14,303 nucleotides of DNA from an uncultured beta proteobacterium (lineage in GTDB: Bacteria; Pseudomonadota; Gammaproteobacteria; Burkholderiales; Rhodocyclaceae): positions 1 through 14,303 of the forward strand of contig CAIZKA010000421.1 of assembly GCA_903933395.1 (NCBI GenBank), given 5' to 3'. The notes beneath the pieces are model-generated. The model did not search any database, was not told where the DNA came from, and saw only the letters and a list, made by a program, of their open reading frames with translations. Positions within the stretch are counted from its first letter, which is position 1; each line of letters opens with the position of its first letter. Shown here piece after piece: positions 1 to 7,069 of the stretch. A program made the position numbers and the translations under genes.

Positions 1-991
1 CCGATTCGAGAGGGCCGTAGCTGACCACGACGGTCATTTCAAAAAGTTCCCCCTGTCCTTCCCTCGCCATCAGGCCCAGCCGTCCCAGTTTTTGCCCGCC
101 ATCCTCGGCCAGGCGCGGAGTCGCCGCCAGATCGATTTGCCTCCCGTCCCGCTCGACAGTGAACTTCAGCTCTCGCCCCGGTGTGGCACGCGCGGCGGCG
201 GACAACTCGGCCCATAAGGCAATGGCCTTGCCGTCGATCGCCAGCACCCGGTCCCCCTCGCGGAACCCCGCTTCGGCGGCGGCCGAACCCGATTGCACCA
301 GCCCCACCACCGCCGGCAGGGGCGGACGATACAAGACCAGGCCCAGCAGGCGCAGGGGATCCTTTTCCAGTTCTTCGATATCAAAACGATCACTGGCGAA
401 GCGGTAAACCCCGATCTCACGCTGCGGGCTGGTCACCTCCAGTTGCACCGGCTCCTTGTCCAGCGCCAGCCGCATGACTTCCCAGCGCAACTCCTGCCAG
501 GTCTCGATGGGCTTGCCATTCACTGCACGCACCGCGCCGCCTTCGATGATGCCGGCCGTCGCCGCCGGCGTCCCCGCCGGCGGCAAGCCGAGGCGCGGCT
601 TGAGCTCGGTGACGCCATTCATGAACAAAAACCAGTAGAGCAAGATGGCCAGCAGGAAGTTTGCCGCCGGGCCCGCCGCCACGATGAAGGCGCGCCGGCC
701 GATGGATTGCCGGTTGAAGGCGCGCGGCAAGTCGACGGCAGCGACCACGCCCTCCCGCTCGTCGAGCATCTTGACGTAGCCGCCCAGCGGAAACGCCGAA
801 ACCGCCCATTCGGTGCCGTCTCGCCCGTGGCGGCGCATCCAGATCACCTTGCCGAAACCGAAGGCAAAGCGTAGCACTTTTACGTTGCAATAGCGCGCCG
901 CAAGATAGTGGCCCATTTCATGCACCACCACCAGCACCGCCAGGGCGAGCAGGAAAGCACCCGCGTACCATGCCAGCATTTGAGGATTCAT
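1..991 (-). CDS. rseP: RseP, site-2 intramembrane zinc metalloprotease (C-terminus off the left edge)
   Basis: An open frame of 330 codons with no stop runs off the left edge. RseP cleaves the membrane-bound anti-sigma factor RseA after DegS and also clears leftover signal peptides, acting in the inner membrane. Seen here: a first membrane segment at about residues 6-23 leading into the zinc-binding, catalytic HEMGH at 24-28; a second hydrophobic segment at about 102-124 carrying GPAANF at 107-112; and two PDZ domains at about 130-210 and 225-305, the second with GFREGDRVLAIDGK. E. coli RseP has 450 residues, so about a quarter is missing, including the C-terminal motif with the third zinc ligand. 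The start is an ATG whose first bases overlap the dxr stop as ATGA, suggesting translational coupling. In related genomes bamA, skp and lpxD usually follow; that cannot be seen here. Confidence 0.96.
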   Translation of the reverse strand, partial: MNPQMLAWYAGAFLLALAVLVVVHEMGHYLAARYCNVKVLRFAFGFGKVIWMRRHGRDGTEWAVSAFPLGGYVKMLDEREGVVAAVDLPRAFNRQSIGRRAFIVAAGPAANFLLAILLYWFLFMNGVTELKPRLGLPPAGTPAATAGIIEGGAVRAVNGKPIETWQELRWEVMRLALDKEPVQLEVTSPQREIGVYRFASDRFDIEELEKDPLRLLGLVLYRPPLPAVVGLVQSGSAAAEAGFREGDRVLAIDGKAIALWAELSAAARATPGRELKFTVERDGRQIDLAATPRLAEDGGQKLGRLGLMAREGQGELFEMTVVVSYGPLES

Positions 992-2175
992 GCGGCGGCG
1001 CAGTCCAGCCTGGCGAGGATTTCCGACGCCGTCGTGCGTCCCTGCCGGTCGGCTTCCAGCACCGCCGCCAGATCGGGCAGCGCCGCTTGCGGCACCGCAT
1101 CCAGTGTTGCCGCAATCAGCCGGGCAATGCCGAGAAAGGGCAGGCGGCGGTCCAGAAAAGCCGCCACCGCCACCTCGTTGGCGGCATTCAGCACCGCGGC
1201 GCCGTTGCCCCCGGCACGCAGGGCCCGGTAGGCCAGATCGAGGCAGGGGAACCGTTCCAGGTCGGGACGTTCAAAATCAAGCCGGCCGACGGCAAACAAA
1301 TCGAGCTGCGCCACGCCCGAATCGATGCGTTGCGGCCAGGCCAGGGCATGGGCGATCGGCGTGCGCATGTCGGGATTGCCGAGTTGCGCCAGAACGGAAC
1401 CGTCCTCGTAATCGACCAGGGAATGGATCACGCTCTGCGGATGAATCACCACTTCGATTCTTTCTGCAGGCGCGTTGAACAGCCAGTGAGCCTCGATCAC
1501 TTCGAGGCCCTTGTTCATCATGGTCGCCGAATCGACGGAAATCTTGCGCCCCATGACCCAGTTGGGATGAGCCACCGCCTGCTCCGGCGTCACCCGCGCC
1601 AGTGCATCCGGCGTCGCGTCGAGAAATGGACCGCCCGAGGCGGTGAGCAAAATCCGCCTTACCCCGCCCCGCGCCATGTCGCCCGAATAATCGTACGGCA
1701 TGGACTGGAATACCGCATTGTGCTCGCTGTCGATCGGCAGCAGCACGGCGCCGGCGCGACGCACCTCGCTCATGAACACCGCTCCGGCCATGACCAGCGC
1801 TTCCTTGTTGGCCAGCAGCACGCGCTTTCCGGCGCGCGCGGCGGCCAAAGTCGGCGGCAATCCGGCGGCGCCCACGATGGCGGCCATCACCGCGTCGGCT
1901 TCGGGCAGACCGGCAACCTGCACCAGTGCATCTGCGCCGTGCAGGACCTCGGTACGCAGTCCGGCATCCTTGAGCAGGCCGGAAAGCTGCCTTGCCGCCG
2001 CGGCGCTGCCCACCACTGCATACGCGGGACGAAACTGCCGGCACTGCGCGGCAAGAAGTTCCACCTGGTTGTGACCGGTCAGTGCCACCACCTCGAAGCG
2101 GTCTGGATGACGCGCCACCACGTCGAGCGTGCTTGCGCCGATCGAGCCGGTGGCACCGAGAACGGTCAGTTTCAT
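988..2175 (-). CDS. dxr: 1-deoxy-D-xylulose 5-phosphate reductoisomerase (Dxr/IspC)
   Basis: This cytosolic enzyme uses NADPH to convert 1-deoxyxylulose 5-phosphate into 2-C-methylerythritol 4-phosphate, the first committed step of the MEP isoprenoid pathway. It therefore feeds UppS, encoded just upstream. The protein has 395 residues, close to the usual 398. Visible motifs are the nucleotide-binding GATGSIG at 7-13, ANKE at 122-125, metal ligands D149 and E151 in PIDSEHNA, SGGPF at 180-184, GRKISVDSATMMNKGLE at 209-225 with the third metal ligand E225, and HPQS at 245-248. All catalytic positions look intact. The ATG at 2175 overlaps the cdsA stop as ATGA. There is no strong Shine-Dalgarno sequence of its own, so translation probably depends on coupling to cdsA. 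Confidence 0.98.
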   Translation of the reverse strand: MKLTVLGATGSIGASTLDVVARHPDRFEVVALTGHNQVELLAAQCRQFRPAYAVVGSAAAARQLSGLLKDAGLRTEVLHGADALVQVAGLPEADAVMAAIVGAAGLPPTLAAARAGKRVLLANKEALVMAGAVFMSEVRRAGAVLLPIDSEHNAVFQSMPYDYSGDMARGGVRRILLTASGGPFLDATPDALARVTPEQAVAHPNWVMGRKISVDSATMMNKGLEVIEAHWLFNAPAERIEVVIHPQSVIHSLVDYEDGSVLAQLGNPDMRTPIAHALAWPQRIDSGVAQLDLFAVGRLDFERPDLERFPCLDLAYRALRAGGNGAAVLNAANEVAVAAFLDRRLPFLGIARLIAATLDAVPQAALPDLAAVLEADRQGRTTASEILARLDCAAA

Positions 2176-2969
2176 GTACGTACCAGGAACAGGATCAGCG
2201 CCGCCACGGGCAGAGTCGAGGTCAACGCGTCGATGCGATCGAGTACGCCGCCGTGTCCCGGCAGCAGATTGCTGCTGTCCTTGATGCCGGCCTGGCGTTT
2301 GAGCAGCGACTCGAACAGGTCGCCCATCACGCTGACCGCCGTGAGCAGGATCAGCAGCAGCACCATGAGCGGCAGCGCAAGCCTGCCCTGCAAGGGCGAA
2401 AATGTCAGCACGATGCCGCCGTAGATCAGTACCCCGACCACCGCCCCGGCCACGCCCTCCCAGGTCTTGCCCGGACTGATGGTCACCGCGAGTTTGTGCT
2501 TGCCGAACGCGCGACCGGCGAAGTAGGCGGAAATGTCGGCAACCCAGACCAGCGCCATGACCGCCAGCATCAGCCAGGTGCTCACGGCGTGCAAGGCCAC
2601 CATCGCCGCCCAGGTCGGCAGGATCACCAGGGCGCCGAGCAGATAGCCGAAGAAGTCATTGCCGGCCAATGTCCATTTGAAGCGAAACCACAGTGGCACG
2701 ACCAGAATCCAGAACCCCGTCGACACCGCTAGCAATATCGGGACCAGTTGCGGCGCCGCCACGGTCAGTTGCCAGCAGAACAGCAGCAGCACAAATGCAT
2801 ACATTACGCGCGCCGGCTGATCCTGGCGCATCAAGCCACCCCACTCCCATGCGGCCAGCGCGGCGATCGCGGCGAAAGTCAGCACCGCTGCCACCGGCGG
2901 CAGGCCGAAAAGAATCAGCGCCAGGCCCGCTACCAGCAGCAGTGCGGTGATGACCCGCGTCCTAAGCAT
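2172..2969 (-). CDS. cdsA: phosphatidate cytidylyltransferase (CDP-diacylglycerol synthase)
   Basis: CdsA is an inner-membrane enzyme that makes CDP-diacylglycerol from phosphatidic acid and CTP, the branch point for all phospholipids. The 265-residue protein is almost wholly hydrophobic, with several predicted membrane helices, the first at about 8-40. The family signature is complete near the C-terminus: SLLKRQAGIKDSSNLLPGHG at 221-240, followed by GVLDRID up to 247. Upstream are VADISAYFAGR (143-153), with a conserved Asp at 145, and SPGKTWEG (165-172). The start ATG lies inside the last codons of uppS, giving an 8-bp overlap. The stop overlaps the dxr start. The length is near the usual 270-285. 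Confidence 0.97.
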   Translation of the reverse strand: MLRTRVITALLLVAGLALILFGLPPVAAVLTFAAIAALAAWEWGGLMRQDQPARVMYAFVLLLFCWQLTVAAPQLVPILLAVSTGFWILVVPLWFRFKWTLAGNDFFGYLLGALVILPTWAAMVALHAVSTWLMLAVMALVWVADISAYFAGRAFGKHKLAVTISPGKTWEGVAGAVVGVLIYGGIVLTFSPLQGRLALPLMVLLLILLTAVSVMGDLFESLLKRQAGIKDSSNLLPGHGGVLDRIDALTSTLPVAALILFLVRT

Positions 2970-3783
2970 CGCTGTCCGTGGCGGCCGATGCCGATGTTCC
3001 CGCAGGAGCGCACCGCGCTGGCGCCGGCGCTACGCCGGCGAGTTGTTCGCTGGTGCGCCCGAAGCGGCGCTCGCGCCGTCGATACGAGCTTATCGCGACC
3101 TCCAGCGCCGCGTCGTCGAAATCCGGCCACAGTATCTCGGTGAAATGAAGCTCGCTGTAGGCCAGTTGCCAGAGCAGAAAATTGCTGATGCGCTGCTCGC
3201 CGCCGGTGCGAATGAACAAGTCCGGCTCGGGCGCATAAGCCATCACCAGATGCGGAGCGAGATCGGCCTCGCCGAAGCAGCCGACCTTTTCCGGATGCGC
3301 AAGCGCCAGTTGATTCATGGCCTGCAGGATGTCCCAGCGACCGCCGTAGTTGGCCGCGATGGTCAAGGTCAACCTCGAATTGTTGGCCGTCTTGGCCTCT
3401 CCCTCGCGAATCAGGGCCACCAGCCGCGGCTCGAAGGCCGCCAGGTCGCCGACCACCTTCAGGCGCACGCCATTGGCATGCAGCTTGCCGATCTCGGCCT
3501 TCAAGGCGCTTATGAAAAGGTTCATCAGGAAGGAAACTTCCTCTGCCGGACGCCGCCAGTTCTCCGAGGAGAACGCGAAGAGGGTCAGGTAATCCACGCC
3601 GCGTGCGATGCAGGACTTGACCATGGCGCGCACTGTCTCGACCCCGCGCTTGTGGCCGGCCACGCGCGGCATGAAGCGTTGCTTGGCCCAGCGCCCGTTG
3701 CCATCCATGATGATGGCAATGTGGCGCGGAACATCTGCCACCTGGGGAATTGCCTGCGTCGAGCTGGTGAATTTTCCTGCCAT
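2962..3783 (-). CDS. uppS: undecaprenyl diphosphate synthase (cis-prenyltransferase)
   Basis: UppS adds eight isopentenyl diphosphate units to farnesyl diphosphate, giving the C55 lipid carrier for peptidoglycan and O-antigen. With the ATG at 3783 the protein has 273 residues. The frame also stays open to a GTG at 3819 (12 residues more), but only the ATG has a good ribosome binding site (GGAGAGGG). Motifs in the 273-residue numbering: IIMDGNGRW at 24-32 with the catalytic Asp at 27; SSENWRRP at 72-79; IRTGGEQRISNFLLWQ at 191-206; and YSELHFTEILWPDF at 209-222. After the core there is an Ala/Pro-rich tail of about 22 residues (from about 252) that E. coli UppS (253 residues) lacks. The end overlaps cdsA by 8 bp. 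Confidence 0.96.
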   Translation of the reverse strand: MAGKFTSSTQAIPQVADVPRHIAIIMDGNGRWAKQRFMPRVAGHKRGVETVRAMVKSCIARGVDYLTLFAFSSENWRRPAEEVSFLMNLFISALKAEIGKLHANGVRLKVVGDLAAFEPRLVALIREGEAKTANNSRLTLTIAANYGGRWDILQAMNQLALAHPEKVGCFGEADLAPHLVMAYAPEPDLFIRTGGEQRISNFLLWQLAYSELHFTEILWPDFDDAALEVAISSYRRRERRFGRTSEQLAGVAPAPARCAPAGTSASAATDSDA

Positions 3784-3787
3784 GACA

Positions 3788-3795
3788 CCCTCTCC
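3788..3795 (-). promoter_or_regulatory. ribosome binding site deciding the uppS start
   Basis: GGAGAGGG on the minus strand ends 4 nt before the ATG at 3783, with GGAG itself 8 nt away. The upstream GTG at 3819 has nothing comparable in front of it. This favours the shorter UppS. Confidence 0.75.
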
Positions 3796-3853
3796 GATCC
3801 TTGAAGCAAAACCAGGCACAACACTGAAGTCCAGCCGCTGTTGCGACCCGGAA

Positions 3854-4411
3854 TCAGATCGCCATCAGGTCCTTTTCCTTGTCCGCCAGCGCCCGGTCGA
3901 CTTCGGCGACATAGCGGTCGGTCAGGCGTTGCATGTCGTCGAGGGCGCGACGTTCATCGTCCTCGGAAATGTCCTTCTTCTTCAGCGCTTCCTTCAGATG
4001 CGAGATCGCGTCGCGGCGCAGGTTGCGGATCGCCACCTTGGCGTTTTCGCCCTCGTGCTTGATCACCTTGATCAGATCGCGGCGGCGCTCTTCCGTCAAG
4101 GCCGGCATCGGCACGCGGATCTGCTCGCCCTGCGACGAAGGATTGAGTCCCAGATCGGAATCGCGAATGGCCTTTTCCACTTTGGCCACCATCGGCTTTT
4201 CCCAGGGCTGCACGCCGATGGTGCGGGCATCGATCAGGGTCACGTTGGCGACCTGGGTGATGGGCACCAGGGAACCGTAATAGTCGACCTGCACATGATC
4301 GAGGATCCCGGTATGCGCACGTCCGGTGCGTACCTTGCCCAGATCGGCCTTGAGCGCCTCCAGGCTCTTCTGCATTTTCTGTTCGGAAGTCTTTTTCAGT
4401 TCGGGAATCAT
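3854..4411 (-). CDS. frr: ribosome recycling factor (RRF)
   Basis: RRF works with EF-G in the cytosol to split post-termination ribosomes from mRNA and deacylated tRNA. The 185-residue length is exactly typical. The sequence runs the full family pattern: N-terminal helix (KKTSEQKMQKSLEALKADLG), KVRTGRAHTGILDHVQVDYYG at about 26-46 at the hinge into domain II, TLIDARTIGVQPWEK at about 58-72, and the C-terminal coiled-coil helices with TEERRRDLIKV and DDMQRLTDRYV. AGGAG lies 6 nt before the ATG. The gene starts 17 nt after the pyrH stop. About 70 nt separate it from uppS, where I see only the uppS ribosome binding site. Confidence 0.98.
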   Translation of the reverse strand: MIPELKKTSEQKMQKSLEALKADLGKVRTGRAHTGILDHVQVDYYGSLVPITQVANVTLIDARTIGVQPWEKPMVAKVEKAIRDSDLGLNPSSQGEQIRVPMPALTEERRRDLIKVIKHEGENAKVAIRNLRRDAISHLKEALKKKDISEDDERRALDDMQRLTDRYVAEVDRALADKEKDLMAI

Positions 4412-4428
4412 GCCAAACTCCTAAAAGC

Positions 4429-5145
4429 CTAAACGTGAACCAGTGTGCCCTCGTCCTCGCCCATCACCACGCGCTTCAGTGCGCCAGCCTTGAAGATCGA
4501 GAACACGTTGATCGGCAGCTTCTGGTCGCGGCACAGTGCAAAGGCCGTGGCGTCCATCACCGCCAGATTGCGGCTGATCGCCTCATCGAAGCTGATGCGC
4601 GCAAACCGCGTTGCCGCTGGATCCTTCTTCGGATCTGCCGTGTAGATCCCGTCGACCTTGGTCGCCTTCAACACGATTTCGGCACCGATTTCCGAACCGC
4701 GCAGCGCCGCGGCGGTATCCGTCGTAAAAAAGGGATTGCCGGTGCCGGCGCCGAAAATCACCACCTTGCCCTCTTCGAGGTAGCGGATGGCCTTGCCGCG
4801 GATGTAGGGCTCGACCACCTGTTCGATGTTCAGCGCCGACTGCACGCGGGCGTTGATGCCGGCCTGGCGCATGGCATCCGACAGCGCCATGGCGTTCATC
4901 ACCGTCGCCAGCATGCCCATGTAGTCGGCCGTGGCGCGGTCCATGCCGGTGGCCGTGCCGCCGATGCCGCGGAAGATGTTGCCGCCGCCGATGACGACGC
5001 CGACTTCGACGCCGAGATCGGTGACCGCCTTGATTTCAGCCACGATGCCCGCCAGCATCTTCGGGTTGATGCCATAAGCATCATCACCCATCAGCGCCTC
5101 GCCCGAGAGCTTGAGCAGGATGCGGCGGAACTTCGATACGGCCAT
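4429..5145 (-). CDS. pyrH: UMP kinase
   Basis: PyrH phosphorylates UMP to UDP with ATP. It is the bacterial hexameric enzyme of the amino-acid-kinase fold, allosterically controlled by UTP and GTP. From the ATG at 5145 the protein has 238 residues (E. coli 241). Motifs: KLSGEAL at 12-18; VVIGGGNIFRG at 50-60; DRATADYMGMLATVMN at 69-84; and FGAGTGNPFFTTDTAAALR at 131-149. The frame is open further upstream to 5274, but that part overlaps the end of tsf and encodes Arg/Ser-rich sequence unlike the family. The gap to tsf is only 13 nt and the binding site is poor (AAGAG, 10 nt away), so re-initiation after tsf is likely. Confidence 0.97.
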   Translation of the reverse strand: MAVSKFRRILLKLSGEALMGDDAYGINPKMLAGIVAEIKAVTDLGVEVGVVIGGGNIFRGIGGTATGMDRATADYMGMLATVMNAMALSDAMRQAGINARVQSALNIEQVVEPYIRGKAIRYLEEGKVVIFGAGTGNPFFTTDTAAALRGSEIGAEIVLKATKVDGIYTADPKKDPAATRFARISFDEAISRNLAVMDATAFALCRDQKLPINVFSIFKAGALKRVVMGEDEGTLVHV

Positions 5146-5158
5146 GGCGTCTGAACTC

Positions 5159-6058
5159 TTACTTGTTGCCCGCGGCAGCGGCCGCCTGCGCAGCCACCTC
5201 GGCGGCGAAGTCATTGACCTTCTTCTCGATGCCCTCGCCGACGATGAACAGCGTGAAGCCGGCGACCGAAGCACCTCTGGCCTTCAGCAATGCTTCGATG
5301 GTCTGCTTGCCGTCCTCCGCCTTGACGAAGACCTGGCCCAGCAGCGTCACGTCCTTAAGGTACTTCTGCACCGTGCCTTCGGCGATCTTTTCCAGCATGG
5401 CTTCCGGCTTGCCGGCTTCGCGCGCCTTCTCGATGGCGATGCGGCGCTCCATGTCCAGCAATTCGGCGGGGACGCCAGACGAATCCAGCGACTTCGGCTT
5501 CGACGCGGCGATGTGCATCGCCAGATCCTTGGCCAGTTGTTCGTCACCACCGACCAGATCGACCAGCACGCCGATCTTCGAACCACCGTGGATATAGGAC
5601 GCCAGCTTGCCCTTGGCCGCGATCCGCACGAAGCGGCGGATGCTCATGTTCTCGCCGATCTTGCCCACCAGCGCGGTACGGGTCGATTCGACCGTGCCCT
5701 CGCCCAGCGGCAGGGCCGTCAATGCCGCGACGTCGGCCGGGTTCTTTTCCGCCACCAGCCGCGCGCAATCGGCGGCCAGTTTAAGGAACTCGTCGTTCTT
5801 GGCGACAAAATCGGTCTCGCTGTTGATCTCGAAGATGCTGCCCAGCTTGCCGTCGCCAGCGATATGGATCGCCACCACGCCTTCCGCGGCGATGCGGGTC
5901 GCGGCCTTGCTGGCCTTGTTGCCGAGCTTGACGCGCAGGATTTCCTCGGCTTTCGCCATGTCGCCACCGGCTTCGGTCAGCGCCTTCTTGCATTCCATCA
6001 TCGGCGCGTCGGTCTTCTCGCGCAGTTCCTTGACCATGCTTGCGGTAATTTCCGCCAT
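5159..6058 (-). CDS. tsf: translation elongation factor Ts
   Basis: EF-Ts is the guanine nucleotide exchange factor that turns EF-Tu-GDP back into EF-Tu-GTP. The 299-residue protein (E. coli 283) has an N-terminal UBA-like domain containing family signature 1 (LREKTDAPMMECKKAL, about 13-28). Signature 2 is EINSETDFVAK at about 78-88, holding the TDFV motif that contacts EF-Tu. The two core subdomains follow, then an Ala-rich C-terminus. GGAG sits 8 nt before the ATG. The gene is separated from rpsB by 113 bp, most of which is the CACAGAG hairpin, so its level relative to rpsB may be set there. Confidence 0.98.
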   Translation of the reverse strand: MAEITASMVKELREKTDAPMMECKKALTEAGGDMAKAEEILRVKLGNKASKAATRIAAEGVVAIHIAGDGKLGSIFEINSETDFVAKNDEFLKLAADCARLVAEKNPADVAALTALPLGEGTVESTRTALVGKIGENMSIRRFVRIAAKGKLASYIHGGSKIGVLVDLVGGDEQLAKDLAMHIAASKPKSLDSSGVPAELLDMERRIAIEKAREAGKPEAMLEKIAEGTVQKYLKDVTLLGQVFVKAEDGKQTIEALLKARGASVAGFTLFIVGEGIEKKVNDFAAEVAAQAAAAAGNK

Positions 6059-6085
6059 TGCTCTTACTCCAGAATCAGAATCTTA

Positions 6086-6159
6086 TAGCCACAGAGGGCA
6101 CAGAGATCACAGAGAGAGTCTCTGCATTTCCTCTGTGTCCTCTGTGATCTCTGTGGCTA
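6086..6159 (-). repeat. inverted repeat of CACAGAG units (rpsB-tsf intergenic hairpin)
   Basis: Two 29-nt arms (6086-6114 and 6131-6159) pair at 25 of 29 positions around a 16-nt loop. Each arm is three CACAGAG (or CTCTGTG) heptamers at a strict 9-bp period, starting at 6090, 6099 and 6108 and mirrored at 6131, 6140 and 6149. The outer ends read TAGC and GCTA. The mismatches fall only in the two-base spacers between heptamers. In the operon transcript the hairpin begins 12 nt after the rpsB stop and ends 27 nt before the tsf start. No U-tract follows, so it does not look like an intrinsic terminator. I recall similar CACAGAG-rich repeats scattered in other proteobacterial genomes; this was not checked. 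Confidence 0.9.
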
Positions 6160-6171
6160 AATGCCTTGGCC

Positions 6172-6921
6172 TTACTCCGCCGCGTCCGACACTTCGACGA
6201 ACTCGTCGTCGCCGGCCAGCTGCTGCACCACCTCGTTGATCGACTGGCTCTTGCCCTCGAGGATGGCATCGGCCACGCCGCGGGCATACAGGCGGATCGC
6301 GCCGGAGGAATCGTCATTGCCGGGAATCACATAGCTGACGCCTTCCGGGGAATGGTTGGTATCGACCACGCCGATCACCGGGATGCCGAGCTTGCCGGCT
6401 TCGGTGATGGCAATCTTGTGATAGCCGACGTCGATGATGAAAATCGCATCGGGCAGGCCGCCCATGTCCTTGATGCCGCCTATGGACTTGCGCAGCTTGT
6501 CCATCTCGCGCTGCAGGGTCAGGGTTTCCTTCTTCGACAGTTTCTCGAAGTTGCCTTCCGCCATGGAAGTTTCCAGGTCCTTGAGGCGCTTGACGGAAAG
6601 CTTGAGGGTCTTGAAGTTGGTCATCATGCCGCCCAGCCAGCGGTCATCGACGTAGGGCATGCCGCAGCGCTGGGCTTCCTCGGCGATGATCTCGCGCGCC
6701 TGGCGCTTGGTGCTGACGAAAAGGATGGTGCCCTTCTTGGCCGCCATCTTGCGGATGAAAGCGATCGCCTCCTGATACTTGCTCAGGGTCTTTTCGAGGT
6801 TGATGATGTGGATCTTGTTGCGATGGCCGAAAATGTACGGGGCCATCTTGGGGTTCCAGAAACGGGTCTGGTGGCCGAAATGAACGCCGGCCTCCAGCAT
6901 CTGGCGCATGGTTGTGCTCAT
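6172..6921 (-). CDS. rpsB: 30S ribosomal protein S2
   Basis: S2 is a structural protein of the small ribosomal subunit; in E. coli it also represses its own rpsB-tsf mRNA. The protein has 249 residues from the ATG at 6921 (E. coli 241). It shows the S2 N-terminus (MRQMLEAGVHFGHQTRFWNP), the segment KIHIINLEKTL, RWLGGMMTNF (about 94-103) and the second family signature PVIGVVDTNHSPEGVSYVIP (181-200) followed by GNDDS. The frame is open to 6975, but that extension lies in the structured leader. GGAG is 8 nt before the chosen ATG. This is the first gene of the eight-gene operon. The C-terminus is acidic, as is usual. Confidence 0.98.
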   Translation of the reverse strand: MSTTMRQMLEAGVHFGHQTRFWNPKMAPYIFGHRNKIHIINLEKTLSKYQEAIAFIRKMAAKKGTILFVSTKRQAREIIAEEAQRCGMPYVDDRWLGGMMTNFKTLKLSVKRLKDLETSMAEGNFEKLSKKETLTLQREMDKLRKSIGGIKDMGGLPDAIFIIDVGYHKIAITEAGKLGIPVIGVVDTNHSPEGVSYVIPGNDDSSGAIRLYARGVADAILEGKSQSINEVVQQLAGDDEFVEVSDAAE

Positions 6922-7034
6922 AAGACTATCTCCGATATGGGTTGAACCTCCGCCCGGCCGTGCTGCTTTCCGCATGGAAAGCCACCCTATCGGCGCCGAG
7001 CGTGTGGATTTTGCCCGGGACCATCCCAGACAAG
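6922..7034 (-). promoter_or_regulatory. rpsB mRNA leader, candidate S2 autoregulatory region
   Basis: About 110 nt separate the inferred transcription start (near 7034-7033) from the rpsB ATG. Within it a perfect hairpin is seen at 6965-6982: 7-bp arms GCTTTCC and GGAAAGC, 4-nt loop. GGAG, the rpsB ribosome binding site, is near the 3' end. In E. coli, S2 represses rpsB-tsf through this part of the mRNA; that the same holds here is inferred. A 32-codon reading frame also spans the leader and is listed separately. Confidence 0.5.
6926..7024 (-). CDS. possible 32-residue leader peptide upstream of rpsB
   Basis: An ATG at 7024 opens a 32-codon frame beginning MVPGKIHTLGADR. It ends with TAG at 6926-6928, 4 nt before the rpsB ATG and just past the rpsB ribosome binding site. 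The ATG is only about 9-10 nt from the inferred transcription start and has no Shine-Dalgarno sequence, so it would be nearly leaderless. The peptide is basic and resembles no family I know. It may be a chance frame in GC-rich DNA. Confidence 0.2.
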   Translation of the reverse strand: MVPGKIHTLGADRVAFHAESSTAGRRFNPYRR

Positions 7035-7040
7035 CCCGCG

Positions 7041-7069
7041 ATTATAGAGGCTTGCGCCGTCAGGCACAA
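7041..7069 (-). promoter_or_regulatory. sigma70-type promoter of the rpsB operon
   Basis: On the minus strand a perfect -10 box TATAAT (7046-7041) follows a -35 candidate TTGTGC (7069-7064) with a 17-nt spacer. The -35 matches TTGACA at three positions only. Downstream of the -10 box is a GC-rich discriminator, CGCGGGC. That is typical of promoters repressed by ppGpp, such as those of rRNA and ribosomal protein genes, so stringent control is inferred. The -35 lies inside the first copy of the 33-bp tandem repeat. Confidence 0.75.

Noticed and set aside
970..2424. 484-codon plus-strand frame antisense to dxr and cdsA
   Set aside because: It covers two conserved genes and their junction, has low-complexity His/Arg content and resembles no family.
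2947..3804. 285-codon plus-strand frame antisense to uppS
   Set aside because: A mirror of the uppS frame, with no motif and no ribosome binding site worth naming.
6086..6159. Intrinsic terminator between rpsB and tsf
   Set aside because: The hairpin is not GC-dominated at its base and no U-tract follows on the transcribed strand.
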